Shown here: piece by piece, positions 1-7,393 of the stretch
Numbering within the stretch: the stretch's first letter is position 1
Layout: each line of letters begins with the position of its first letter
Assembly (NCBI RefSeq): GCF_000300195.1
Contig: NZ_AMQH01000009.1
Coordinates: 1-64,000, forward strand
Direction: 5' to 3'
Length of the DNA stretch: 64,000 bases
Source of the DNA: Clostridium tunisiense TJ
GTDB taxonomy: Bacteria > Bacillota > Clostridia > Clostridiales > Clostridiaceae
Notes under the pieces: generated by a model
The model's database searches: none
What the model saw: the letters and a program-made list of their open reading frames with translations, nothing else
What the model was told of the DNA's origin: nothing
Made by a program: the position numbers and the translations under genes

Positions 1-2
1 TT

Positions 3-91
3 TGGTGCTGAAGACCGGAATCGAACCGGTACGGTGTTTAACCACCGCAGGATTTTAAGTCCTGTGCGTCTGCCAGTTCCGCCACTTCAGC
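3..91 (-). tRNA. tRNA-Leu (anticodon UAA)
   Basis: The reverse complement folds as a class II tRNA. It has a 7-bp acceptor stem (GCTGAAG with CTTCAGC), an encoded CCA end, an anticodon stem CAGGA/TCCTG around a 7-nt loop with TAA in the middle, a long variable arm (GGTGGTTAAACACC type) and a T-arm with GGTTCGATTCC. The long variable arm and the anticodon identify leucine, reading UUA. Confidence 0.96.
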
Positions 92-129
92 AGGCTTTAT
101 GTTTCTGTCACCTCTCAGCGACAATACTT

Positions 130-158
130 ATTATAAGTCATAGCCACATATATGTCAA
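130..158 (-). promoter_or_regulatory. Consensus sigma-A promoter of tRNA-Leu
   Basis: On the minus strand TTGACA is followed after exactly 17 bases by TATAAT, about 40 bases before the first tRNA base. This is a perfect vegetative promoter and suggests that the tRNA has its own promoter in addition to any read-through from the genes upstream. Confidence 0.85.
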
Positions 159-230
159 CACTTTTTTATAGTTTTATTTTTATTGATAATTTAACAGCTA
201 AACCCATTGATTTATCTAGCATAAAGTTCA

Positions 231-257
231 AAAGAGTGCTAGATACTAGCACTCTTT
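231..257 (-). terminator. Terminator after the S1-domain gene
   Basis: A perfect 12-bp inverted repeat (AAAGAGTGCTAG / CTAGCACTCTTT) with a 3-nt loop lies 16 bases past the stop codon of the S1-domain gene. It should end the divIC-S1 transcript before the tRNA promoter. Confidence 0.8.
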
Positions 258-272
258 ATATAAAGATTATCT

Positions 273-689
273 TTAATAACTTGAACCTTTTTTACTATAT
301 CCACGACCTTTTCCATCTTGATGTTTCTTCAGGTCTTGGAATCTTTCTTCGCTATCTTTTAAAAACTTAGACATCCTATCCTCAAAGCTTCCCGTTGAGG
401 AAACTTTTGTTTTTTCCTTGTCCCAGTCAATTTCTACTGGCTTCACGGATTTTTTAGGAACACCTGCTTGTTTTATGGATAAGCTCATTTTGCCATTGTC
501 ATCCACGGATATAATTTTAACTTTAACTACATCCTCTTCTTTTAAATGATCCCTAACATTTTTAACAAAAACATCAGACACCTCAGAGATGTGAACTAAA
601 CCTGTTTTACCTTCCACTTCAACAAAAGCACCAAAATTAGTTATATTGACTACTTTACCTTCTACAATACTTCCAGCCTTTAAGGTCAT
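273..689 (-). CDS. yabR: S1 RNA-binding domain protein (YabR-like)
   Basis: A 138-residue protein. Residues 1-72 form one S1 (OB-fold) RNA-binding domain, with the pattern GSIVEGKVVNITNFGAFVEV, GLVHISEVS and a final KMSLSIKQ. The rest is a charged tail ending in lysine, glycine and serine. This is the length and layout of YabR/general stress protein 13, which sits beside divIC in Bacillus and clostridia and is thought to bind RNA or ribosomes. The ATG follows a GGAGGAGTC site. The gene is last in the yabP-yabQ-divIC run and is followed by a strong terminator. The family is certain; the exact role is not. Confidence 0.88.
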   Translation of the reverse strand: MTLKAGSIVEGKVVNITNFGAFVEVEGKTGLVHISEVSDVFVKNVRDHLKEEDVVKVKIISVDDNGKMSLSIKQAGVPKKSVKPVEIDWDKEKTKVSSTGSFEDRMSKFLKDSEERFQDLKKHQDGKGRGYSKKGSSY

Positions 690-779
690 ATTAAAAAGAC
701 TCCTCCTTAAATATAGATGATTATATAATTATATATAATGACATAGTTAGAAATAGTTTACTAACCTATCAAAATAACT

Positions 780-1055
780 TTATTTATTTCCACTGCTATC
801 TATTACAGGAGCCTCTCCTTCTTTTACCAGCCCTAACTTTTCCCTTGCTAACTTTTCAATATAGTTCAAGCTTTGAGATAGCTTAACCTCATCCTGTAAT
901 TTCTCATTTTCCTCTTTTGTTTTTTGAAGCTCCACAGTGTACTTTTTAAGTTCAACTTTTTGTTTATGCATAATAATTTGTTGGTTTATAAGAGTATAAC
1001 AAACATATGCACCAATTAATAGTAATAATAAGTTTTTTTTCTTAAACTTTTTCAT
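780..1055 (-). CDS. divIC: Septum formation initiator DivIC/FtsB family
   Basis: About 91 residues, the usual size for DivIC. A basic cytoplasmic tip (KKFKKKN) precedes one membrane span (LLLLLIGAYVCYTLI), then an extracytoplasmic coiled coil (roughly residues 30-70, rich in K, E and L) and a short C-terminal tail with the family-typical NYIEKLAREKLGLVKEGE. It should act with FtsL and DivIB in the divisome. I chose the ATG preceding KKFKKKN because it has an AAAGGATGAG region just upstream. An in-frame ATG 42 bases earlier has no ribosome binding site. The position between yabQ and the S1-domain gene is the standard clostridial order. Confidence 0.88.
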   Translation of the reverse strand: MKKFKKKNLLLLLIGAYVCYTLINQQIIMHKQKVELKKYTVELQKTKEENEKLQDEVKLSQSLNYIEKLAREKLGLVKEGEAPVIDSSGNK

Positions 1056-1194
1056 CTCACCACTCATCCTTTCAAATGAATGAGTTAACTTAGGCATATA
1101 AACTACATTATAATGCCTTATTACTAATTGTTAAACTCATAAGTATATTTTAATTTGAATTTATCATTTGTTCAAGCTATTTATCTTATTATTT

Positions 1195-1587
1195 TTAATT
1201 TTTTCTTAGTATTTTATAAAACAATACCCTTATAGGATAAGTTATAATGTAAAATACTATTCTAAAAGTTGTTAAAAGAAATATCAATAGTTTATGAAGA
1301 GTTTTAACAAAGCCTTTGCTTATAAGCTTTAAATATATCAATAAACCTATAGCAATATATACAAAAACATTAAAACTCATATATGCATAGCTTGTGTACA
1401 TCATAAAAACAAAAATAAAAATTCCTGTTAAAATCCAAAATAATAAGTCCTCTACAGCTGTAATGAACTTATTTAAACTTTCAATACCTCTAATAATTCT
1501 ATATATATCAAATAATATTCCTATGAGCATTCCACCTATTATGCTAAATACAAATAAGTTCACTTGCTCCGGCATAGAAAAAATCAT
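1195..1587 (-). CDS. yabQ: Spore cortex biosynthesis protein YabQ
   Basis: A small integral membrane protein of about 130 residues with roughly four hydrophobic spans, including VFSIIGGMLIGILFDIYRII near the N-terminus, a YabQ hallmark. YabQ is a sporulation protein of the forespore outer membrane needed for cortex formation. The chosen ATG lies a few bases after an AGGGAAG site and just past the yabP stop. A longer form starting 27 bases upstream would overlap yabP. The pairing with yabP indicates co-transcription, in other species from a sigma-E promoter; I could not identify such a promoter with confidence. Confidence 0.85.
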   Translation of the reverse strand: MIFSMPEQVNLFVFSIIGGMLIGILFDIYRIIRGIESLNKFITAVEDLLFWILTGIFIFVFMMYTSYAYMSFNVFVYIAIGLLIYLKLISKGFVKTLHKLLIFLLTTFRIVFYIITYPIRVLFYKILRKN

Positions 1588-1594
1588 ATCTTCC

Positions 1595-1891
1595 CTACCT
1601 GAACAATCTAGCAATTATGCCATTTTGTTTTCTATGCTTTTTCTCTTCTGTAGTATAGACAATATACCCAATGTTCCCACTTATTATTACGTCTCCATTT
1701 TGAACATCTAGCTTGTTCATCTTTAATTCTTCGCCTCTAATATCCATATTGCCTAAGACAGTTTTAAGTAAGATTTGCTCATCATTGAAACTTATTATCT
1801 CTGTTACTCCATCTAGACTCATTTTTTTTCTATTTTCTAAAGCTAAATAACTTTTCTTGTTTTCAACCTTCACTTCTTTACTCTGTTCCAT
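1595..1891 (-). CDS. yabP: Sporulation protein YabP
   Basis: 98 residues, the usual length for YabP. The core shows the family pattern KMSLDGVTEIISFNDEQILL, then LGNMDIRGEELKMNKLDVQNGD and VIISGNIGYIVYT, a compact beta-rich fold related to YqfC. It has no signal peptide or membrane span. The ATG has an excellent GAGGAGG site at 5-base spacing. yabQ follows within a few bases, so the two are translated from one message. The family works in spore coat or cortex assembly in the mother cell; the molecular activity is unknown. Confidence 0.88.
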   Translation of the reverse strand: MEQSKEVKVENKKSYLALENRKKMSLDGVTEIISFNDEQILLKTVLGNMDIRGEELKMNKLDVQNGDVIISGNIGYIVYTTEEKKHRKQNGIIARLFR

Positions 1892-1949
1892 GTTATCCTC
1901 CTCATAAAATCACATACTAAAAAACATAGTAGGCTTTCTGAAAACTTTC

Positions 1950-2037
1950 AAGATGAACACTCATTTTATTCATCTTCAAAAACCTGAAGGAAACCAGGTT
2001 GAGCTAAGGTATAGGTTAAGTTTTAAGTTCGGTTTCC
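1950..2037 (-). other. Structured intergenic leader before yabP
   Basis: Three inverted repeats lie close together: AAGATGAA/TTCATCTT, AACCTG/CAGGTT and GGAAACC/GGTTTCC. The last two share bases, so they exclude each other. None is followed by a T-run on the minus strand. It may be a terminator remnant of rqcP or a leader fold before yabP; no known riboswitch pattern is recognisable. Confidence 0.3.
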
Positions 2038-2075
2038 TCTAATAAAAAATATATGCAAAGAGGAGGATTTTATGA

Positions 2076-2336
2076 CTACTCTGTATCTTCTTCTCCTGAA
2101 ATTATTTCATACATGCTCTTAGCATCCTCTTTATTTACATGAGATGCTATATTCACTATTTTAGCCTTAAGGGTTTGCTTAGCAAATTGAATCTCAATTA
2201 TATCCCCTTCATTAACTACAGTTCCTGCTTTTGCTGCCTTACCATTTATAGAAACTCTTCCACTTTCACAAACTTCTTTAGCTACAGTTCTTCTTTTAAT
2301 TATTCTTGAAACTTTTAAATATTTATCTAATCTCAT
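2076..2336 (-). CDS. rqcP: S4-domain RNA-binding protein RqcP (YabO/Hsp15 family)
   Basis: 86 residues. Residues 1-60 are an S4 RNA-binding domain (MRLDKYLKVSRIIKRRTVAKE, then GRVSINGKAAKAGTVVNEGD). RqcP binds the stalled 50S subunit and helps RqcH add alanine tails during ribosome-associated quality control. The length and N-terminal motif match Bacillus RqcP closely. The ATG follows GAGGTGATATAA. The gene sits between hup and yabP as in other clostridia, with room for its own promoter after the hup terminator. Confidence 0.88.
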   Translation of the reverse strand: MRLDKYLKVSRIIKRRTVAKEVCESGRVSINGKAAKAGTVVNEGDIIEIQFAKQTLKAKIVNIASHVNKEDAKSMYEIISGEEDTE

Positions 2337-2450
2337 TTATATCACCTCAATGATTTTATATGATTTATATTATTGAAAAATCAATTAATTCACTTTCTTT
2401 TTCATACATGCCTTATTAGCTAAATCTAGCGAATACAAGTAGTTACCTAG

Positions 2451-2550
2451 TAAATTTAAATAATCTTAGTTTAATAAAATAATCTTATTGACACATAAAT
2501 TTAAATAATCTTAGTTTAATAAAATAATCTTATTGAAACTTATGTGTCAA
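2451..2550. repeat. 40-bp tandem duplication with flanking inverted repeat
   Basis: A 40-base AT-rich segment at 2451-2490 recurs without change at 2496-2535, separated by ACACA. An 11-bp inverted repeat, TTGACACATAA at 2488-2498 and TTATGTGTCAA at 2540-2550, brackets the second copy. It lies downstream of hup beyond its terminator. Confidence 0.85.
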
Positions 2551-2555
2551 TAAAG

Positions 2556-2586
2556 AAAAAAACCCAGATAGAAATCTAGGCTTTTT
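2556..2586 (-). terminator. Terminator of hup
   Basis: Minus-strand hairpin GCCTAGAT / ATCTGGG with a short loop and A/T-rich base, followed by seven T residues, 13 bases past the hup stop codon. Confidence 0.8.
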
Positions 2587-2598
2587 AAAGATTTAAGA

Positions 2599-2874
2599 CT
2601 ATTTGTTAACTATGTCTTTAAATTCTTTTCCTGCTTTGAATACTGGAACCTTTGAAGCTGGGATTTGAATTTCTTCTTTAGTTCTTGGGTTTCTTCCAGT
2701 TCTAGCAGCTCTTTCTCTAGTCTCAAAAGTTCCAAATCCAACTAATTGAACTTTTTCACCATTTGATAAAGCTTCCTCAACGCTGTCTATGAAAGCTTTT
2801 AAAAAAGTCTCAGTTTCCTTTTTAGTTAGACCAGCTTTTTCTGCCATGCTTGTTACTAATTCTGACTTATTCAC
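2599..2874 (-). CDS. hup: Nucleoid protein HU
   Basis: 91 residues, the exact size class of HU. The N-terminal dimerisation helices (MNKSELVTSMAEKAGLTKKE) are followed by LVGFGTFETRERAARTGRNP, the conserved DNA-binding beta arm, and a C-terminal PVFKAGKEFKDIV. HU bends and compacts DNA without sequence specificity. The start is GTG, supported by an AAGGAGG site seven bases upstream. The gene appears monocistronic, with a strong terminator. There is nothing unusual in it, and identification is secure. Confidence 0.96.
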   Translation of the reverse strand: MNKSELVTSMAEKAGLTKKETETFLKAFIDSVEEALSNGEKVQLVGFGTFETRERAARTGRNPRTKEEIQIPASKVPVFKAGKEFKDIVNK

Positions 2875-3026
2875 TATTGTACCTCCTTAATCTTAACTGT
2901 AATGCTTATGTAATAATGTTTAACTATTAAAATATAAACATCACACATAGAATACCTAATAGCATATTCTTCAGTTTTTTTAAAAATCCTTCTAATCAGC
3001 TATAGTTTTAACAAATTTTTGCTAAA

Positions 3027-4472
3027 TTAAACACTTTTTGCTTCATTCCACAGCTGATCCATTTCGTCCAGGGTCATATTTTTAATATTTAACCCTTTTC
3101 TTATAGCAGTTTCCTCTATATATTGGAAACGCTTGATAAATTTATCTATAGTATAATTTACTGCAAACTCGGGGTCAATGTCAAGAATTCTTGCAATATT
3201 TACTGTGGCAAATATCAAATCCCCAACTTCTTCTTCTATTTTTGCCCTTTTATTGGATTTATATACATCTTTTACCTCTTGAAGTTCCTCTATAACTTTA
3301 TCCATAGCAGGTGCTACATCTGGCCAATCAAACCCCACTTTAGCAGCCTTTTTTTGAACCTTTTCTGCTCTTAAAAGTCCTGGTAAGTTTTTAGGCACAT
3401 GTTTTAAGGTATCAGTATAACTCTTAAATTCCTTTTCTTTTACTTTTATTTCTTCCCAATTAGTTAAAACTTCATCGCTATCTCTAACTTGCACATCACT
3501 AAACACATGAGGATGTCTAGATATCATCTTTTCTGTTATACCTTTAATAATATCATTAATGTTAAAGTATCCTTCTTCCTTACCAATCTGTCCATGGAAT
3601 ACTACTTGAAGGAGTACATCACCAAGTTCTTCAACTAATTTTGTATCATCTTTTTCATCTATTGCCTCTAAAACCTCATAACATTCTTCGATTAAATATC
3701 TTTTTAAAGACTCGTGAGTTTGTTCGAAATCCCAAGGACAACCATCTTCTCCACGTAGCACCTCCATAACCTTTAAAAGATCATGAAAATCCTTTGTATT
3801 CTCCAAATCCTTAGGAATATAAACAGATGTTAAATAATCTATATCTTCTTGTCTATCAAGATCATATAGTTTAATCTTCCTTATACTTTCAAGCCCCTTA
3901 ACCCCTGCTGCTCTAACAAAATATATGTCAGTATCATCTTTGTAGTATTCTAATAGAGCAAGTTTTGTTTCCGATGCTATTAGAGGGTTGTAAACCTGAG
4001 TTATTATAAGCCCAACCCTTTTATCCATTACCTGATTGGCTATATCAAAAGCATCAACTATTTTTATCCCTTCAATTGGGTCTATTTTTAGGCTCTCCAT
4101 TACTGCGTCGATAAAGCTTACTGCTGGTAGTATCTCTGTTTCTATAGCCCTTTCTTCGCACGCCTTTAAAAGAAGTGTTACAGACTTTTCTGCAACCAGC
4201 GGATGGCCTGGAACTGCGTAAACAACATCCTTGTAAATGTTATGCTTTTCTATAATATCCTTTGAAATAGCACTATACACCTCATCAAAAGAATCATAGC
4301 TTTCGTAAAAAGAGTCATAAGTGTCAAATACCACTCCCAAAGACTTTAGATATTCAACATTAGGATGTTTTTCTGTCCTTAAGAGCACCTTGTCACAAGA
4401 CTTTAATAATTCTAAGGTCCCTATAGTCAACGCATCCTTTGCCCCTGGGCCCAAACCTACTATTTTAATCAT
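3027..4472 (-). CDS. mazG: YabN/MazG fusion: methylase-like domain plus NTP pyrophosphohydrolase
   Basis: 481 residues with two parts. Residues 1 to about 215 are a tetrapyrrole-methylase-like fold starting MIKIVGLGPGAKDALTIG, with YAVPGHPLVAEKSV. Residues 235 to the end are two MazG repeats: the first with GCPWDFEQTHESLKRYLIEE and ELGDVLLQVVFH, the second with EKVQKKAAKVGFDWPD and EEEVGDLIFA. The EExxE and ExxD acidic residues that bind magnesium are present. MazG hydrolyses (d)NTPs to monophosphates; the methylase-like part has no proven substrate. I start at the ATG preceding IKIVGLG because it has AAGGAGAG 9 bases upstream; an in-frame start 39 bases earlier has none. Confidence 0.92.
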   Translation of the reverse strand: MIKIVGLGPGAKDALTIGTLELLKSCDKVLLRTEKHPNVEYLKSLGVVFDTYDSFYESYDSFDEVYSAISKDIIEKHNIYKDVVYAVPGHPLVAEKSVTLLLKACEERAIETEILPAVSFIDAVMESLKIDPIEGIKIVDAFDIANQVMDKRVGLIITQVYNPLIASETKLALLEYYKDDTDIYFVRAAGVKGLESIRKIKLYDLDRQEDIDYLTSVYIPKDLENTKDFHDLLKVMEVLRGEDGCPWDFEQTHESLKRYLIEECYEVLEAIDEKDDTKLVEELGDVLLQVVFHGQIGKEEGYFNINDIIKGITEKMISRHPHVFSDVQVRDSDEVLTNWEEIKVKEKEFKSYTDTLKHVPKNLPGLLRAEKVQKKAAKVGFDWPDVAPAMDKVIEELQEVKDVYKSNKRAKIEEEVGDLIFATVNIARILDIDPEFAVNYTIDKFIKRFQYIEETAIRKGLNIKNMTLDEMDQLWNEAKSV

Positions 4473-4514
4473 ATTTGTATCTCTCCTTGTATCCTTTTGT
4501 ATTATAAACATCCT

Positions 4515-4553
4515 TCAAAGTTCCTAATGAAAAAAAACTTGTTCATTATTTAA
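4515..4553. repeat. 39-bp intergenic repeat, diverged copy 1
   Basis: Starts with TCAAAG and ends with the 18-base string AACTTGTTCATTATTTAA, exactly 39 bases long like the near-identical copies at 21312 and 30571. The middle is diverged. It lies between the mazG start and the flippase stop codon. Confidence 0.6.
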
Positions 4554-4558
4554 AACTT

Positions 4559-6094
4559 TTAATGTCTCATAAATTTTCCCCTTATATCTTCCATTGAAAA
4601 TATACCTAATACTATTACTAATACTGTAAAAATTGCTACTCCCACTATTATGGAAACCAAGCAAGAAATCCCATTACTCATTGTATAATTATAGACATTA
4701 TTATAGCTAAATACAACAAAAATTATCATCGTAAGAGATGCTATCAGTGGCTTTAGTAGCACTTCAGTTATACTGAGTTTTACCTTCAATACCCTTGAGA
4801 CCTGTATATAATTTAAAAGTGCAGTAGTAGTATATCCAAAAATAGTGCCTATAACTGCTCCATAGATATTTACAGAGCTTTGAGCAACGAAGAAATAGGA
4901 CAACACAACCTTAACCAAGCATCCCCCAATAAGATTGTAAACTGGAATCATATACCTTCCACAACTTTGTAATAGTGAAGTGGTTGTCTGTGTAATTATA
5001 ATAAAGGGGATTGAAATTGAAAGAAATTTTAATATTTCATAACCTGCAACATCCTTCATAAATACCAATCCCATTATTGGCTTTGCTAAGAAATATAAGC
5101 CTAAAAAACTTGGTATTCCTATTACAAAAGATAGTTTATAAACCATCTCAACTCTTCTTTTCAGTTCCACAGTTCTAAAGGTGGCATAAGCCTCAGAAAC
5201 TATAGGTACTAAAGCAGCACAAAGGGCCATAGACACTGCTAAGGGTATATTCTGAAGGGTTACAGCCTTACCTGTAAGCTGCCCGTATAAGATTGCGCTA
5301 TCTTCAAGAGAGTACCCTGCTACAAGTAACCTTTGAGGAACTACAACTGAATCTATTAAAGACATAACGGTGCCTACCGCTGCTCCAATTGATACCGGGA
5401 GTGCTGCTTGAGCTATAAGTCTTACCATACTACCCTGTCTTTTCCTTTGAAACTTCGGTAATTCTTTACTCGCTCTAAAATAATTAAACATTAGGTAAAA
5501 GCTTCCTAATGCTCCTCCAATCACAGTTCCTAGTGCTGCACCTCCTGCCGCATATTCTATACCCTTTGGCATTAACAGATAAGCAAATAGCACTCCACAT
5601 ACTACTCTCCCAATCTGTTCAACGATTTGAGAAATACCAGTATAAGTCATATTTTGCATACCTTGAAAAAACCCTCTAAGTGTACACATTATACAAACAA
5701 ATATAGGTGCAATAGAAATAACCATAAATGAATAATAAGACTTAGTATCCCATTTCAAAGTTGTTATTATTTCTTTTGAAAAGAATAGCATAACCAATGA
5801 TGCAATGACTCCTATAGGAATCATAATTAAAAGAGTTTCCCTAAAAATTTGTCTCACAGCATGTACATCATTTTTCGCATTGAATTCAGAAATCAGCTTA
5901 GACATAGCTATTGGAACTCCTGATGCTAATGCAACAAAGGTCATGTAAAGAGGATAAGACATTTGATAGTATCCCATTCCTTGGTCTCCAATTAAAGCTT
6001 GAAGTGGTATTCTAAAGAATAAACCTAGAAACCTAGCGAATATAGTAGCTGCTCCTAAAATCATGGTTCCTTTTATTAAAGATTGCCTTTTCAT
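4559..6094 (-). CDS. spoVB: SpoVB/MurJ-type polysaccharide flippase (MATE/MOP superfamily)
   Basis: 511 residues, very hydrophobic, with about 14 predicted spans. The N-terminus (KRQSLIKGTMILGAATIFARFLG with basic residues) and FRIPLQALIGDQGMGYYQMS are typical of the SpoVB/YtgP/MurJ branch that flips lipid-linked wall or cortex precursors. I use the ATG preceding KRQSLIKG because GGGGGGAG is five bases upstream. The position between spoVT and mazG/yabN matches Bacillus and clostridia, where the neighbour of yabN is a flippase of this type (YabM). Either spoVB or yabM could be the correct symbol. A role in spore cortex precursor export is an inference from family and context. Confidence 0.82.
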   Translation of the reverse strand: MKRQSLIKGTMILGAATIFARFLGLFFRIPLQALIGDQGMGYYQMSYPLYMTFVALASGVPIAMSKLISEFNAKNDVHAVRQIFRETLLIMIPIGVIASLVMLFFSKEIITTLKWDTKSYYSFMVISIAPIFVCIMCTLRGFFQGMQNMTYTGISQIVEQIGRVVCGVLFAYLLMPKGIEYAAGGAALGTVIGGALGSFYLMFNYFRASKELPKFQRKRQGSMVRLIAQAALPVSIGAAVGTVMSLIDSVVVPQRLLVAGYSLEDSAILYGQLTGKAVTLQNIPLAVSMALCAALVPIVSEAYATFRTVELKRRVEMVYKLSFVIGIPSFLGLYFLAKPIMGLVFMKDVAGYEILKFLSISIPFIIITQTTTSLLQSCGRYMIPVYNLIGGCLVKVVLSYFFVAQSSVNIYGAVIGTIFGYTTTALLNYIQVSRVLKVKLSITEVLLKPLIASLTMIIFVVFSYNNVYNYTMSNGISCLVSIIVGVAIFTVLVIVLGIFSMEDIRGKFMRH

Positions 6095-6671
6095 ATACTC
6101 CCCCCATAAAAGCAAGTCTTATTTTCTATTATAGAGAATCTACGTCAAGACTTAACTTATAAACCAGGCCTCCCTTGTTCTTTCAAAGCTTTTCAAGATG
6201 AATAAACCATATTTATTTCAGCTTGAAAGTCTATATATGAACTATGCTTGAAATTCAAATTCTCAACTTAGTACCCTATATATTAAACTTGCCTATACTA
6301 TAAATATTTACTTTCCAAGGGGTTTATTACTGATATGACAAATAATGAGAATGTGATTTTGTTTAGATCGCTTAAAACTATTCTAACACTATGTATTCTT
6401 TTTATACTTGGCCTTATAGGTGCTTGCATTATTTACTAATAATTAATGCCTTAAAAGATCTTTCTAGTAACTAAGTTACACTCCTCCAATATGTGAATTT
6501 TGTATGAAGATGTTTATTATGAATATTATTGGATAGTATTGAAAAGGGAATGGAAATATGATGGTTTCAAAATACAAGTAGTAGCATTTTCTATTATTAA
6601 AAGTATTTATAATACCTATTAATAATAGAAAATTATAAAACTAAGAGTAATGGCGTAGCTACGCCACGCCA
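6095..6671. other. Intergenic region between spoVT and the flippase gene
   Basis: About 580 bases. It contains a possible 34-codon plus-strand ORF, an imperfect inverted repeat around 6189-6226 (AAGATGAATAAA... / ...TTTCAGCTTG) related in style to the hairpin before yabP, and the spoVT terminator at its right end. I see no other gene. Confidence 0.5.
6335..6439 (+). CDS. Possible 34-residue membrane peptide
   Basis: A short ORF on the strand opposite to its neighbours. It starts ATGACAAATAATGAG and encodes a short polar N-terminus followed by a single hydrophobic segment (LTLCILFILGLIGACIIY) reaching the C-terminus, as in tail-anchored small proteins. An AAGGGG sequence lies 13 bases before the ATG, longer than ideal. 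There is no obvious terminator. It could be a real small membrane protein or a chance ORF. Confidence 0.25.
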   Translation: MTNNENVILFRSLKTILTLCILFILGLIGACIIY

Positions 6672-6678
6672 TTACTCT
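6644..6678 (-). terminator. Terminator overlapping the spoVT stop codon
   Basis: A perfect 12-bp inverted repeat (AGAGTAATGGCG / CGCCATTACTCT) followed on the minus strand by TTAGTTTTATAATTTT. Its upstream arm contains the last two sense codons and the stop codon of spoVT, so the hairpin begins inside the coding sequence. The internal GGCGTAGCTACGCC is itself palindromic. Confidence 0.85.
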
Positions 6679-7223
6679 TCCATCTGTTTTCCTAGGAATG
6701 CAGATGCTGTTTCAGCTAATTTTAGTTCTAAGTCTCCAAACTTCACATCTTTTTCCTTAGAAACTATAACTACAGCTCCAATAGCATCTCCTCCTGCCAT
6801 TATAGGTGCTATAACCTGTGAATTATATACTGTTTCATCCTCATCGTTATAAAGTGGTATTGCCTTTTCTGAACCTTCCCCTAGTATAATCGCCTTACGA
6901 CTGTTCATTATTTTTTCAAGTTCAGAACTTACTTTTTTCTCAATGTATTCTTTTTTAGGACTTCCGCTTACGGAAATTAAATTATCCTTATCGCTTATAA
7001 TTACTATATGTCCTATAGTTTGTTGAAGAGCCTCACTATACTCCTTAGAGAATTCACTCAATTCTTCTATTGGTGAATACTTCTTAAGAATTACTCCACC
7101 CTCTCTATCAGTGAATATCTCAAGAGGATCTCCTTCTCTTATTCTAAGTGTTCTTCTTATTTCCTTAGGAATTACAACACGACCTAGGTCATCTATACGT
7201 CTTACTATACCAGTTGCCTTCAT
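6672..7223 (-). CDS. spoVT: Stage V sporulation regulator SpoVT
   Basis: 183 residues, close to the 178 of Bacillus SpoVT. Residues 1-50 are an AbrB-type swapped-hairpin DNA-binding domain (MKATGIVRRIDDLGRVVIPK, then EIRRTLRIREGDPLEIF). Residues 55-183 are a GAF-like domain (PIMAGGDAIGAVVIVS). SpoVT adjusts late forespore gene expression as a tetramer. The ATG follows a GGAGGAATTAATAA region. The same order (mfd, prsA-like, spoVT, flippase) occurs in related genomes. Identification is secure. Confidence 0.96.
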   Translation of the reverse strand: MKATGIVRRIDDLGRVVIPKEIRRTLRIREGDPLEIFTDREGGVILKKYSPIEELSEFSKEYSEALQQTIGHIVIISDKDNLISVSGSPKKEYIEKKVSSELEKIMNSRKAIILGEGSEKAIPLYNDEDETVYNSQVIAPIMAGGDAIGAVVIVSKEKDVKFGDLELKLAETASAFLGKQMEE

Positions 7224-7361
7224 TTATTAATTCCTCCTTAACTCACTAAACTTATATACTAGTGGTATTATTATCTTTCTTAATTCCAAATTTTATACAC
7301 ATTAGTAAAAGTTTAATTAAAAAGAAATTTAATAATTCATTTGATAATTCTCCAAAATAAA

Positions 7362-7385
7362 AGAGTCATGAAAATTCACGACTCT
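7362..7385 (-). terminator. Terminator of prsA
   Basis: Hairpin AGAGTC-A-TGAA / TTCA-C-GACTCT with one mismatch, just downstream of the prsA stop codon and followed on the minus strand by T-rich sequence. Confidence 0.65.
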
Positions 7386-7393
7386 AAAATTTG

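Noticed and set aside
2024..2036. Second PurBox-like sequence (GAAACCGAACTTA) before yabP
   Set aside because: Fits 11 of 13 positions but lies in a sporulation locus with no purine link and within competing hairpins; probably chance.
2451..2535. CRISPR-like repeat pair
   Set aside because: Only two copies with a 5-base spacing and no cas genes; a tandem duplication.
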